From positions 744,001 to 808,000 of the forward strand of contig NC_082419.1 in the NCBI RefSeq assembly GCF_004011695.2: DNA of 64,000 nucleotides. The letters run 5' to 3'. Every line of letters starts with the position of its first letter. Position 1 is the first letter of the stretch. The notes under the pieces were generated by a model. That model was not told the origin of the DNA and made no database searches. It saw nothing but the letters and a program-made list of their open reading frames with translations. This stretch comes from Ascochyta rabiei (taxonomy: Eukaryota; Ascomycota; Dothideomycetes; Pleosporales; Didymellaceae). Shown one piece after another: positions 10,024 through 19,291 of the stretch. Both the position numbers and the translations under genes were made by a program.

Positions 10024-10729
10024 TCAACCCAATCTTCTCTGCTGTCCCAACAACGGTATCTGCAAGCCATCCGTGAGTCGCACCCTGGGACTCGGAATAT
10101 CAGCCACCTTGGCTCTCTTGGGCGACCCCCCAGTCTTGTTCCACATCAGGACCAACTGAATATGTCCAGGCGTGATACCCAGCTGCTGCGATCCCCAGTG
10201 ATACTGCCACACCGAGAGCTTCTCATTGCGCTCCGGCGCCTTCTTGGCATCATAGTAGCATGCAACATCTCCGAAGCACAAGAACACATACGGGAAGCCG
10301 TCCTAGCCCACGTTAGCACGTGATGTATAGGGGGTGTGAGAGCCTTACAATTGTGTACAGCCCGTCATAGATGTCGCTCAAGATTGTCGCGTTGCAATTC
10401 CACGCATGATCACTCCCGCCGTACATGCTATCTGTGTTGCGCTCTTGGCTCTCATCGGTGAAAGTGCAGTTTCCCTTCTTCGTCGACAGCGTGTACGGGA
10501 AGTCGTTGAGCCGCGTGAAGATGCCACATGCTGCTTCGTCGGTAGTCGCGACGAGCTTGCCGCTGTCATTCAGGCAGCCGATCTTGTCTTTGGTCGGTGA
10601 TGCAGTGCCCCAGTTCTCCGACTTGAGGACATAGATGTTACCGATGCCGGTGAAGTTGGCTTGTGTGATGCCGGCATTTGCGGTGAACGCGAGGAGCAAG
10701 AAGGCAAGGATGCTAGTGAGTCCGTGCAT
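10024..10729 (-). CDS. Secreted cysteine-containing protein, 219 aa
   Basis: Two exons (10349-10729 and 10024-10302, complement) join in phase 0 to 219 aa; the intron is 45 bp (10303-10347). The signal peptide is MHGLTSILAFLLLAFTANA. The mature part has cysteines at KIGCL, AACGI, GNCTF, WNCNA, FLCFG and VACYY, which makes six, with several Asn-X-Thr/Ser sequons (NFTG, NCTF, NATI). A basic C-terminus (PKRAKVADIPSPRVRL ... LGQQRRLG) follows. The motif QANFTGIGNIYVLK near the N-terminus resembles SNFTGNVMLLV at the same place in the neighbouring protein at 9183, so the two may be distant relatives (inference). No recognised domain. Confidence 0.8.
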
Positions 10730-12169
10730 CTTGGTCGTCTGGAATGCAGTATAGGGGATGCTTCGATATAGTGCGAAAGATCCACGACAAGTTGAGGGGA
10801 TTTGAGACACACTTTATGGTGGACTAGCAGGTGTTGTTGGTCGCGTGAATACACAAGGGAGGATGCAACCGGCCGTTATCAGATCCTTTGCTTAGGATGA
10901 CCCTTCCTCAACAACTCCTTGCCGCACTTTCTGCGTCTTAGACAGAAAAAGATTGCTGGACCTCTTGCTTGCGTCTTGTCTGATTAACTTTACACCGTTC
11001 GCAGCTTCTGAATCAAGCAAATGGAGGGGTCACAATTGAGTGGCTGGCCTGATAATTGCGACGTTCACCTCTTTGAACGACGGGATGTGCTGACAGGATG
11101 GAATGCTTGTTCTGACTAGCGAATCAGCACGTGCGTGTAGTACCAAATCCACCGGAAGGTGTACCACGTGCCACATCAATATGGGTTGACCGAACGAGAT
11201 GCCAAATTGAGCTGACGAGGATGAGTGTTGGGTCAATAGAGGGAACCAATGCATGCAATGTGCTTCAGATAAGTCGATTGAGGAAGGTAGATGGTCTTGG
11301 TAAGTTGCTTGTCAGCGAGAAACCGGAGGCTCGGAGTCGGACATTGGGGGAGCGCCCGAGGTCTCGCGTTGCAGAAACAGCTACGAGCTAACCATTCTTG
11401 ATAGTAGGTGTTTAATGCTACCTATGTTCTTGGCCATCCTACAACCTATAGAGACGTTATAAGACCTCAGCAACTTCCCTTAAATCCAAAGAGCAGTAAC
11501 AATGGCGCTAAAGGCTTCCAGTATTACTGCTTGCAGCTTAAGAGGCCGCTGCTAGGGCAGTGTAGCCAGCTTTCTCTGCAACGCGAGAGGGGAGAATGCA
11601 GGCTTTGGCGAGGCTAGTCTAGTGCTTCGCTTTTAACTGCCGTACGTTACACAGGATCTCGAGCTTCCACGTCCGCCCATGCATTGTGCGTGTTTAGATT
11701 GTTACTAGATCTTTTCGTACATTGATCTAGCAAAAGCAAATAATTTGTGCTGATTGCCTGGTGTAGAAAGATGTGGCCATGTCCTGGGAGACTGAACAGA
11801 CTACATCCCCCCTCAAAACACGAACATCATGACGCGAAAACGAAAACAGTACGATCGACCATTCGTTGTCATGTTGCTCGTTGTCCCCATCTTCCAAAGC
11901 AAATGAATTTTGTTCCGCATCCTCGATGCTCCTCCCAGCCCTGGAGTCGTTCAATCATAAGTAAGGTTATTACCGCTGCAGATAACACGGCAGGCCTGAC
12001 GGTCTACACCAAGCTCCTTCTTCTTGACACAATCCAAGCAGAGCCCTTTCACTGAATCGTATATTTGTGTGACATCTACAAGCAAGGTTTTCGCTTCTGG
12101 AATAATGCTGCAGGAGCAGTAGTAGTTGGTGCGGTACTTAGCAGATTTGAAGCTCGGTATCTGCGCGAG
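10730..12169. other. Long intergenic stretch, nothing supported
   Basis: About 1.4 kb. It holds the promoter of the secreted-protein gene ending at 10729 and the 3' side of the BTB gene. Open frames in it (for example 11131-11391 +, 11747-12055 +, 11727-11954 -) are short, lack good starts and have no recognisable protein. The segment 11390-11560 is rather AT-rich and could be decayed repeat DNA. Confidence 0.4.
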
Positions 12170-12907
12170 TCAGGCCTGGAGGACTTTAACAGACATGGTC
12201 TGCAGCGGCCAAATTTGGGTCTTGCGAAATTCTTGGGATAAGAAGCCAATCGCCTTCTGGTAGGCTTCGCAAGTGATCTTTCCCTTTGCCACGATCGGAT
12301 TCAAGGCCACCAATGCGCGCTTCTGGGTCTCATACTGTTCTTTGGTGATACGCTCAAGTAGTCGAAGCGGTAGAAAGTCCTCGCCGTTTGACATAGCGGA
12401 GATGCTCAGAAGGTCACACCGGTCCCGAATCAGACTCTTGGAAACTCGGAGAAATTCTGGTGCCAAATCAAGGAGGTATGCGGCAACTAACATCTTTTCA
12501 AAGTCTGGAGCAGTGGGCTTCTGCAGAAGGTCTGCAATCCAGATGATGCTCCATGCTCGAACTGCGTCGACACAGTCATACTTGTGACAAATCATAGCAA
12601 TGTCGGCGAACTGAGTTGGTGTTATGGTGACACTAAGATCTGCCGTACGAGTGTGCATGATCTTGCAGACGATAGCCATCGAATCCGCGTCGTCCTCTGG
12701 AAGAGAGACCACGCGTGGCGAGGCTGGAGTCAGAGCCTGTCCTTCAGCGAAGCGCCCGTCGAACATGACTGCGAAGACTGGGGACATATAGCTAAGCAGC
12801 ATAGATGAGACGAGGAGCTTTTTCTCAGTCTGAGGCGCCCTGCCCACATACAACTCTACGTCGCCTCGCTTGGCGATGATTTCCGCGGCAGTCGACATTT
12901 CAGCCAT
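12170..12907 (-). CDS. BTB/POZ domain protein
   Basis: Single exon, 245 aa. The N-terminal half reads as a fungal BTB/POZ domain (about residues 12-115): GDVELYVG ... KLLVSSMLLSYMSPVFAVMF, then DGRFAEGQ, PRVVSLPEDDADSMAIVCKI and a following MICHKYDCVDAVR helix pair (the BACK-like start). This is the usual layout of the many ascomycete BTB proteins with little else attached. BTB domains mediate dimerisation and often adaptor roles for Cullin-3 ligases; a specific role here is unknown. The start at 12907 is the first ATG; a second Met at residue 4 would change little. Confidence 0.85.
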   Translation of the reverse strand: MAEMSTAAEIIAKRGDVELYVGRAPQTEKKLLVSSMLLSYMSPVFAVMFDGRFAEGQALTPASPRVVSLPEDDADSMAIVCKIMHTRTADLSVTITPTQFADIAMICHKYDCVDAVRAWSIIWIADLLQKPTAPDFEKMLVAAYLLDLAPEFLRVSKSLIRDRCDLLSISAMSNGEDFLPLRLLERITKEQYETQKRALVALNPIVAKGKITCEAYQKAIGFLSQEFRKTQIWPLQTMSVKVLQA

Positions 12908-14686
12908 TTCCGTGGATCCTTTATGTACTCAGCGCCTGTTGATGCGAGAGAAAAAAGTTGCCCTACCTTTTTGTGTTCGTTCGTGTATAACGTCGATCAG
13001 AGGAGATTTTGCGGTTGATCGTTTTGATTGAGGAAGTGGATGTCGCGAAACGTAGGCAACTTGTAGATGTCTCAGAGCTGGGCAAATTTGCAGCTCTTGG
13101 ACCAAGTAGAAAAGTTTGAGCGATTGCTGAAGGTGAGAGACCTGGGAAGGGTAGCCGTTTTTCGAATCTCACCTTCACCTTCACCTGGCATTTGACACCT
13201 AAGTTCGGACTGTTTATGCCAAGTTTCAAAACGCGCCTCTCGCAACCGAAAGAGCAATGGAAATGCCCATTGTATTGACTGACATCGAATGAAGCATGTA
13301 TGCAGCTCCTAACAGTACTTGTAGAGCGTTTGCACCTAGTGTTGTCGTGAGCATCTACGAGCTGGGTGTTGCAACGCTCTTCGCTCTTGCTGGTCTCGCG
13401 CGAACGCACTTCCCAACCTGAGCTCAGAGATGCGCTCACCAAAATGGTTCTTTCCATAATTCGGTAGCTCCAGCCAACATTGTTTGTTCTTGCAACTCCA
13501 AGCTCTTCGACGTGACGTGGACGACCTGGAGAGTTTTTCGCCTACCGTTTCATCCTGAGATCTCTGGTGCACTCGAATCGCACACCTTGGGCAAGCCTGC
13601 GTACCTCATCCTGCTTGCGCCACGCACCACAGAGCTTCGAAGCGGCTTCAATGAGCCATTCTTCACGCAATCTTACAGCCAGATCGTCTTTTTCAAACGC
13701 GACCGCTGGCAGCCGCAATGAAACACGAGGGGGTTCCCTCGTCGCGCGCTATACGTCATGCGGGCGCTGGGCCCTCGTTGGTTCGATCTGGGCGATTGGA
13801 GCGCGCCGTGGGGACTTGACCACTCGATTGCTCATAGGCTGCCGCGAAAACAAGGCCTCGACTGGAGCTGTTACCTACTCGTCGCACGATGCAGCCTTCT
13901 GAAGAGGAATGCCATTGCAAAGACATCCCAGGTAAAGGGCTGAGTCGCCAAAGAGAAAGACAGTGTTACAGTTGCACGAGAGGCTGAGGGTCTCGACCGA
14001 GGGGATCTTGAGCTATGCGAGCTTGATGCGTGAGGCTTCAAGCTTCGAGCCAGGAGCTGCCACGTCAAAGATAGCGACGGGTTTGAATGCGATCTTCAAG
14101 GGCTCCTCGGGCTAAGGGACAATGGCATCAATTGTCTCGAATAGACCGCAACTGCCGTTGTCGGATAGCTCGCCCGTAAGGAGAGAATGGGTGCGAAAGC
14201 CATCGCTAGCCGTGGGTTGGTATCCGGGATACCTGGATGTCCCGGATAGTCTATCTTATATGGATATCTCTAGATCTAGACATCAGGCTTAGCAGTGCCT
14301 CGTCTACGGCGCTCCATTCTACCTGCATGCTTGGGAGCAGAAGGACTGACGGAATACCGCCAAGGTAACACCTGTTCGTTGTATGTTCCAGATTCTGGAC
14401 AACAAAAGCTGGATATCCCGGATGAAACCGATATGACTGAGGAAGTGAATATCAGATAATCACATCGCATCATGGTATCGGGCACAAGTACTGTAGGTGG
14501 GTAACAGCGCCCAGGGTACGGATCGATGATGCAAAACTGTCACTACACATACAAGCCAATGAAAGTAGTCATGGTTGCCGATTATCCCTGTCGTGTGCCC
14601 TGTGGAGAGCTATGTGAGTTCCAATACGTAGGCTTTTAGTCAAAAGCCACTGCGCAACACACCCACACTACTTACGCCTGTTACCA
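12908..14686. other. Intergenic, no supported gene
   Basis: About 1.8 kb. It contains the BTB promoter. Open frames on both strands (12963-13457 -, 13567-13902 +, 13871-14068 -) show no domain, no consistent intron signals and no good leader. Around 14215-14290 there is a short CCGGGATACC / TGTCCCGGATA / GGATATC-rich patch, slightly palindromic. Confidence 0.4.
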
Positions 14687-15229
14687 TTAGTAGATCTGGA
14701 ACGTGAGACGCGCATTCGGTTCCGCGGTCTCGGTTGCGTTCGGCCGGCTTCGCAGCGAACCATCTCCTATCTTATCAGCCAATCGCCGAGCCCGAACCCA
14801 GTCATTTGCGACTTTTGTGCGAAAGTGCGCGGTGACATCTCGCGCCCGTAGCTCCTCCGTAGGCTCACCCCCGCCTCGACACGCTTGGGCGTCTAGAATG
14901 CTCGGCCACATACCCACCTGCCCCGCGTAGTCGCAATAGAGCTGCTCAGCACTTTGGTGATGCCGTGGTGGCTGCCAGGCCGTGTCAGCATGCATTCCTC
15001 GGGTCGATGTGCTCTTTCGAAGCTGCAGCGGATCCGCGATGAGCGATCGCAGGCAGGATGGACACAGATCAGCGCAATTGATCTCCAGAGCCCACTCGGT
15101 AGCTATATACAGCTTCGCCTTGACCTCAGGCTTCACTACGCCGCACCATCTGGCATTGTCGGAACGCATACGGAATGCAATCGCTACGAGAGCTTTGCCG
15201 AAAACTCTATGTACAGCCCCAGTTTGCAT
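14687..15229 (-). CDS. Possible hypothetical protein ORF (weak)
   Basis: An uninterrupted frame of about 180 codons with an in-frame ATG at 15229. Features visible: one CPSC pair (CADLCPSCLRSLIADP), an Arg/Ala-rich second half (RARDVTAHFRTKVANDWVRARR) and no membrane segment. Opposite-strand frames overlap it. It may be an orphan gene or chance ORF; composition is like neighbouring coding DNA, but I recognise nothing. Confidence 0.25.
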   Translation of the reverse strand: MQTGAVHRVFGKALVAIAFRMRSDNARWCGVVKPEVKAKLYIATEWALEINCADLCPSCLRSLIADPLQLRKSTSTRGMHADTAWQPPRHHQSAEQLYCDYAGQVGMWPSILDAQACRGGGEPTEELRARDVTAHFRTKVANDWVRARRLADKIGDGSLRSRPNATETAEPNARLTFQIY

Positions 15230-15602
15230 GTACCTCAACCGTCCCACCACCGTGCCATGGCAACCAACCTGCCGATTGGCCTCGTGGCGTCTAAACCCAG
15301 CCTAAGAGCTAGCGTACTGACGTATCAGCGGAGCATTTGTATGGATCAAATGGGTAAGTTGGTATAGCAGAGCTCCCCTGGCGCGTACTCGGACGTGTTG
15401 GCGCCATTTGTTGCGACCCCGCACCGACTGCGGTGCGAAGCAATTCCAAAGATGACAGCCATGTCCGCAGTAGACAGGGGCCACTTCTTTGGAGGCGATT
15501 CTGCATCACGAAGTGGGGAGGGCTGAACGTGATGCGCTCCGTATGACCCAAGGTTTCCAGACTGCGTGCTGCTGCAAGCAGGACGCGGTGGGTACCTGCA
15601 AG

Positions 15603-15611
15603 TATATATAA
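15603..15611 (+). promoter_or_regulatory. TATA-like box upstream of formate dehydrogenase
   Basis: TATATATAA at 15603-15611, about 250 bp before the ATG at 15858. A second TATATAT lies at about 15808-15815, only about 45 bp from the ATG. The first has the better context (followed by a C/A-rich leader). A strong promoter would fit an inducible metabolic gene; this is inference. Confidence 0.4.
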
Positions 15612-15857
15612 ACCCCTCACAACCCCTCAATTGCACTCGGCAACAAACGTTACAAAACCCATTCCCGAAGAGTTCGACGTCACTTCGAACTACATCAGGT
15701 ATAACCATCCCTGAACCCCCTCTTTTGATCGGGACCAGGGACAACAAGCTGACAGGTCGGTGTTGCGTCAGCTATACGTACCGAAGTACCTTTTCTCCAG
15801 CCGTGACTATATATCCTTCTACGGGGCCGCAATTATCCTCACATCAACCTATTCACA

Positions 15858-17298
15858 ATGGTATTTCTCCGCTCAGCTTCTCGTCTTGCACGTCCCGCGT
15901 CGTCGCTCTTCACAGCTCGTGCTGGCCCACGACTGACGTCGGGCGCTGCCTTCCTACGACAACCGAATCAGTTCAGAACGCTAACAGCAACCGCTTCGCA
16001 ACAGGGCAAGGTTCTTCTCGTTCTCTACGATGTATGTTGGACTACCTTTCATGGCTCGGAAGTAGCGGCTGACAACGTCATAGGGTGGTGTCCACGCTCA
16101 GCAGGAGCCTCGTCTTCTCGGTACCACTGAGAACGAGCTCGGTCTGAGGAAGTGGATTGAGGAGCAGGGTCACGAGCTCGTCACCACCTCCAACAAGGAG
16201 GGCGAGAACTCCGAGTTCGACAAGCACCTTGTTGACGCCGAAGTCATCATTACCACACCGTACGTTGAGCTACCCCGCATCGCCACTAGAGCGCCCCACC
16301 GTCACGCGCGTGCGTGAGCTTGTTGCTCTAGCGTGCGACGAGATGGAAATGGAAGTGAGCGACCAGGGCTGACAATTGTCGACAGTTTCCACCCCGGCTA
16401 CCTCACAGCAGAGCGCCTTGCTAAGGCCAAGAACCTGAAGCTTGCCGTCACTGCTGGTATCGGTTCCGACCACGTCGACCTCGATGCTGCCAACAAGACC
16501 AACGGCGGTATCACCGTCGCCGAGGTCACTGGATCCAACGTAGTCTCCGTCGCAGAGCACGTCGTCATGACCATCCTCACTCTCGTCCGCAACTTTGTCC
16601 CTGCCCACGAGCAGATTGCCCGCGGTGACTGGAACGTCGCCGAGGTTGCCAAGAACGAGTACGACCTCGAGAACAAGGTCGTTGGTACCGTCGCTGTTGG
16701 CCGCATTGGTGAGCGCGTCCTCCGCCGTCTCAAGCCCTTCGACTGCAAGGAACTTCTGTACTTCGACTACCAGCCTCTGCGCCCCGAGGTGGAGAAGGAG
16801 ATTGGCTGCCGTCGCGTCGAAAACCTCGAGGAGATGCTCGCGCAGTGCGATGTTGTCACCATCAACTGCCCCCTGCACGAGAAGACCCGCGGCCTCTTCA
16901 ACAAGGATCTGATCTCCAAGATGAAGAAGGGCTCATGGCTCATCAACACCGCCCGTGGCGCCATTGTCGTCAAGGAGGACGTCGCCGACGCGCTCAAGAG
17001 CGGCCACCTCCGCGGATACGGTGGTGATGTCTGGTTCCCCCAGCCTGCGCCCAAGGACCACCCCCTCCGTTACGCCCAGAACCCCTGGGGCGGAGGCAAC
17101 GCCATGGTTCCCCACATGTCCGGTACCTCGATCGATGCGCAGGAGCGCTACGCCGCAGGTACCAAGGCCATCCTCGACTCGTACTGGTCGGGCCGTGAGG
17201 ATTATCGGCCGGAGGACTTGATCGTTCACAAGGGTGATTACGCCACCAAGGCGTACGGGCAGCGCTCCAACGCCGAGCGCACCACGGCTCCCAAATAA
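15858..17298 (+). CDS. FDH1: NAD-dependent formate dehydrogenase
   Basis: Oxidises formate to CO2 with NAD+. Exons 15858-16031, 16084-16259 and 16386-17298 join in frame to 420 aa. The first about 45 residues are Arg/Ser/Ala-rich without acids ([20 protein letters not shown] ...), a probable mitochondrial presequence. The mature part begins [20 protein letters not shown]. Family motifs follow: [50 protein letters not shown], the NAD-binding [28 protein letters not shown] with the catalytic Arg, and [20 protein letters not shown] with the catalytic His. The GxGxxG motif reads AVGRIG, as in some formate dehydrogenases. The second intron (126 bp) is longer than others in the window. Identification is firm; mitochondrial location is inferred. 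Confidence 0.95.
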
Positions 17299-17535
17299 GC
17301 GATTGATGTTAGCGTGTTAAAACGAATTTCTTTTTCCTGATGGGGCGGCGAGGTCTTAAATACTCTGCACTTTGTATAAACCAATATATCCCAGTGAACG
17401 TTACTGTTTCTTCCTCTCTCTGTAGTGTTGTTGATTGTTCTTCTCTGTGATGTTATGCATTGTTCTTCTCTGTAATGTTTGGCAGTGTGACGAGAAGGTC
17501 CACTTGGATAGCATCAGACATGGTGCCTGAACAAG

Positions 17536-17684
17536 GTCTAGTTTGGCGTCTCTAGTGCTGTAAAGGTGGTATGTGACCGTCTTTGGGTCTCCAATGGAAT
17601 ATGATGATGCTTAAAAGAAAAGTCTAGTTTGGCGTTTCTAGTGCTGTAAAGGTGGTATGTGGCCGTCTTTGGGTCTCCAGCGGA
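17536..17684. repeat. 86-bp-period direct repeat (two copies)
   Basis: 17536-17598 and 17622-17684 are near-identical (about 63 bp, roughly four mismatches): both read GTCTAGTTTGGCG ... CTAGTGCTGTAAAGGTGG ... CCGTCTTTGGGTCTCCA. They lie between the convergent ends of the FDH and small membrane-protein genes. Just upstream a smaller tandem copy of ATTGTTCTTCTCTGT occurs at about 17432-17478. Confidence 0.75.
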
Positions 17685-17750
17685 AGAAGACGCGCAAGTA
17701 CAATGTCATCAACGCAACCAGCCCAGGCCCAAGCTGAGTGAGTGCCATGC

Positions 17751-18323
17751 TCAACGCCTCGAGCGAGACAAACTGCGCCTCGTATCGTCGACACCCTCCT
17801 CATCCTCACTATCATCCTTGAACCCCTGCTCCAGCTCCCTGCCCAGGCGTCTCTCCTCATCCACCAGGCTCCGGCGCTGCTCCAGAGCCTCCCTCCGGCG
17901 CTGCTCCAGAGCCTCCCTCCGGCGCTCGTCGATGGGATCAAAGCCGACCATGCCCTCGCCCTCGTCGTCGTCAAAGTCGGACGAGTCGTCGTCGTCGTCG
18001 TCGTGCACGTGGATGGGCGGCTGGCGGGTCCAGGTCGAGGGCATGAACAGGGCGTACAGGGCGTCGGAGAGGGTGGTGCGCCAGGTGGTGGCGTGGGTGG
18101 AGAGGGTGGTGGGCATGGGCAGGTACTGGCTGTAGCGGGTGCGGTGGCGGCGGATAAAGGGGAGGATTAGGAGGGTTGCCGAGAGGTAGAGGGCGAGGGC
18201 GATGAAGAGGGGGGTGAGGATGGCCTGGAAGGGGGGTGGTGGTTAGTGATAGCTCACGTGGCAGTCGTGTGTGGCCGTGGTGTGTGGTCTACGTACCCGC
18301 AGGAAATGCGCGAAGCCTGCCAT
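17751..18323 (-). CDS. Small single-pass membrane protein, conserved-looking, unknown function
   Basis: Exon 1 is only 27 bp (18297-18323, MAGFAHFLR), then a 72-bp intron (18225-18296) and exon 2 (17751-18224). The join is in phase 0 and gives 166 aa. One long hydrophobic helix starts right after the junction (ILTPLFIALALYLSATLLIL), followed by basic RRHRTRYSQYLP. The C-terminal half has a run of Asp (VHDDDDDDSSDFDDDEGEG) and two identical REALEQRR repeats in a charged helix. Topology with the basic flank cytosolic is likely. I recall similar short membrane proteins in ascomycetes but no function. The tiny first exon explains why the helix would be missed in a one-exon model. Confidence 0.72.
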
Positions 18324-18774
18324 GTCGCAGGCACTGTCAAGAGCCGTCTCTCAAAGACGTCTGACGGTGTCTGCTGGGTGCTGGGTGCTGGGTGCTGGTG
18401 TCCTTTATGCCGGCGCTGACGCAGCCTTGAGGGGCTGAGGGCAACAAGTCGTGCTCTTTGCCCTGGAGATGGTGCAGGCGGTATATACACAGCAAACTCG
18501 TCCACTAGGCCGGCACTGCACGCCGACACGCACGGCAGAGGTTGGTGGGCGAGGCATGGCAACCAGGCGGGCCATGGCTGAGGTTGACCTTCCCTGCCAA
18601 TCGGACTCGCCAGCGCCCCGTTCGCAGGCGCAAGCCACAAGCACGCGCCCGACGACTAGGGCTAGGGGCATGTCTCAGGAGAAGACGGCAGACTGCGAAC
18701 CCCACGCCGCGAAACACGGTGGAGCAGACCTTCCTGCACGCTCCCTCTGTTCACCACCCAGCCTGCGCACTGCT

Positions 18775-18809
18775 ACTGCCACTGCCACTGCCACTGCCAC
18801 TGCCACTGC
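18775..18809. repeat. (ACTGCC)n microsatellite
   Basis: About 5.5 uninterrupted copies of ACTGCC in the divergent promoter region upstream of the formin gene. Confidence 0.9.
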
Positions 18810-19076
18810 ACAGGGACACTGGGCACGTGCGAGTGAAAGTATTCGGTGCATGCAGAAGCCATGCACGAGAGCCGCTAGCAACTCGGCCCCTTCCCGCTCC
18901 CACCTGCAGCCTGCACCGCCCTCCCTGGACCGAGATTCCTGGATCTTGGATCTTGGAGACCAGGACAAAGAGCCAGGACACGCCACACCCCGCTGCCCCC
19001 CTCGTTTCAGCACACGTGAGCCTGGCCAGGCCGCAACCCTCTGCCTCTCGCCGGCGCACACGAGGGACACGTTGGG

Positions 19077-19080
<4 letters not shown>

Positions 19081-19139
<59 letters not shown>
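19081..19139. repeat. (GA)n microsatellite, about 29 units
   Basis: Pure GAGAGA tract about 150 bp upstream of the formin ATG. It is likely within the 5' UTR or core promoter. Confidence 0.95.
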
Positions 19140-19141
<2 letters not shown>

Positions 19142-19291
19142 GACAGAAAGAGAGTGATAAGAAAGCGACAAGAAGAGAGCGCCAAGAGGAGAGCGCCAAG
19201 AGGAGAGCGACAAGAAGAGAGCGACCAAAAGAGGAAGAGACAGACAGAGCGCTGTCGACCGTGACCGCACGCAGACGCCGCCGTGCATGCC

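Larger units (their letters stand above)
18324..19291. promoter_or_regulatory. Intergenic/5' leader of formin with simple repeats
   Basis: About 970 bp between two divergent genes, holding both promoters. It is GC-rich with long spurious ORFs on both strands. It contains an (ACTGCC)n tract (18775-18809) and a (GA)n tract (19081-19139). The GA tract is followed by purine-rich AAGAGAGCGCCAAGAGGAG repeats up to about 19225, probably in the formin 5' UTR. Confidence 0.5.

Noticed and set aside
12963..13902. Several 60-160 codon frames between the BTB gene and 14 kb
   Set aside because: Frames on both strands overlap each other, lack recognisable domains and show no consistent codon pattern.
18451..19264. 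Plus-strand and minus-strand frames of 230-257 codons upstream of formin
   Set aside because: They run through the (GA)n and (ACTGCC)n microsatellites, which keep several frames open artificially. No domain and no good start.
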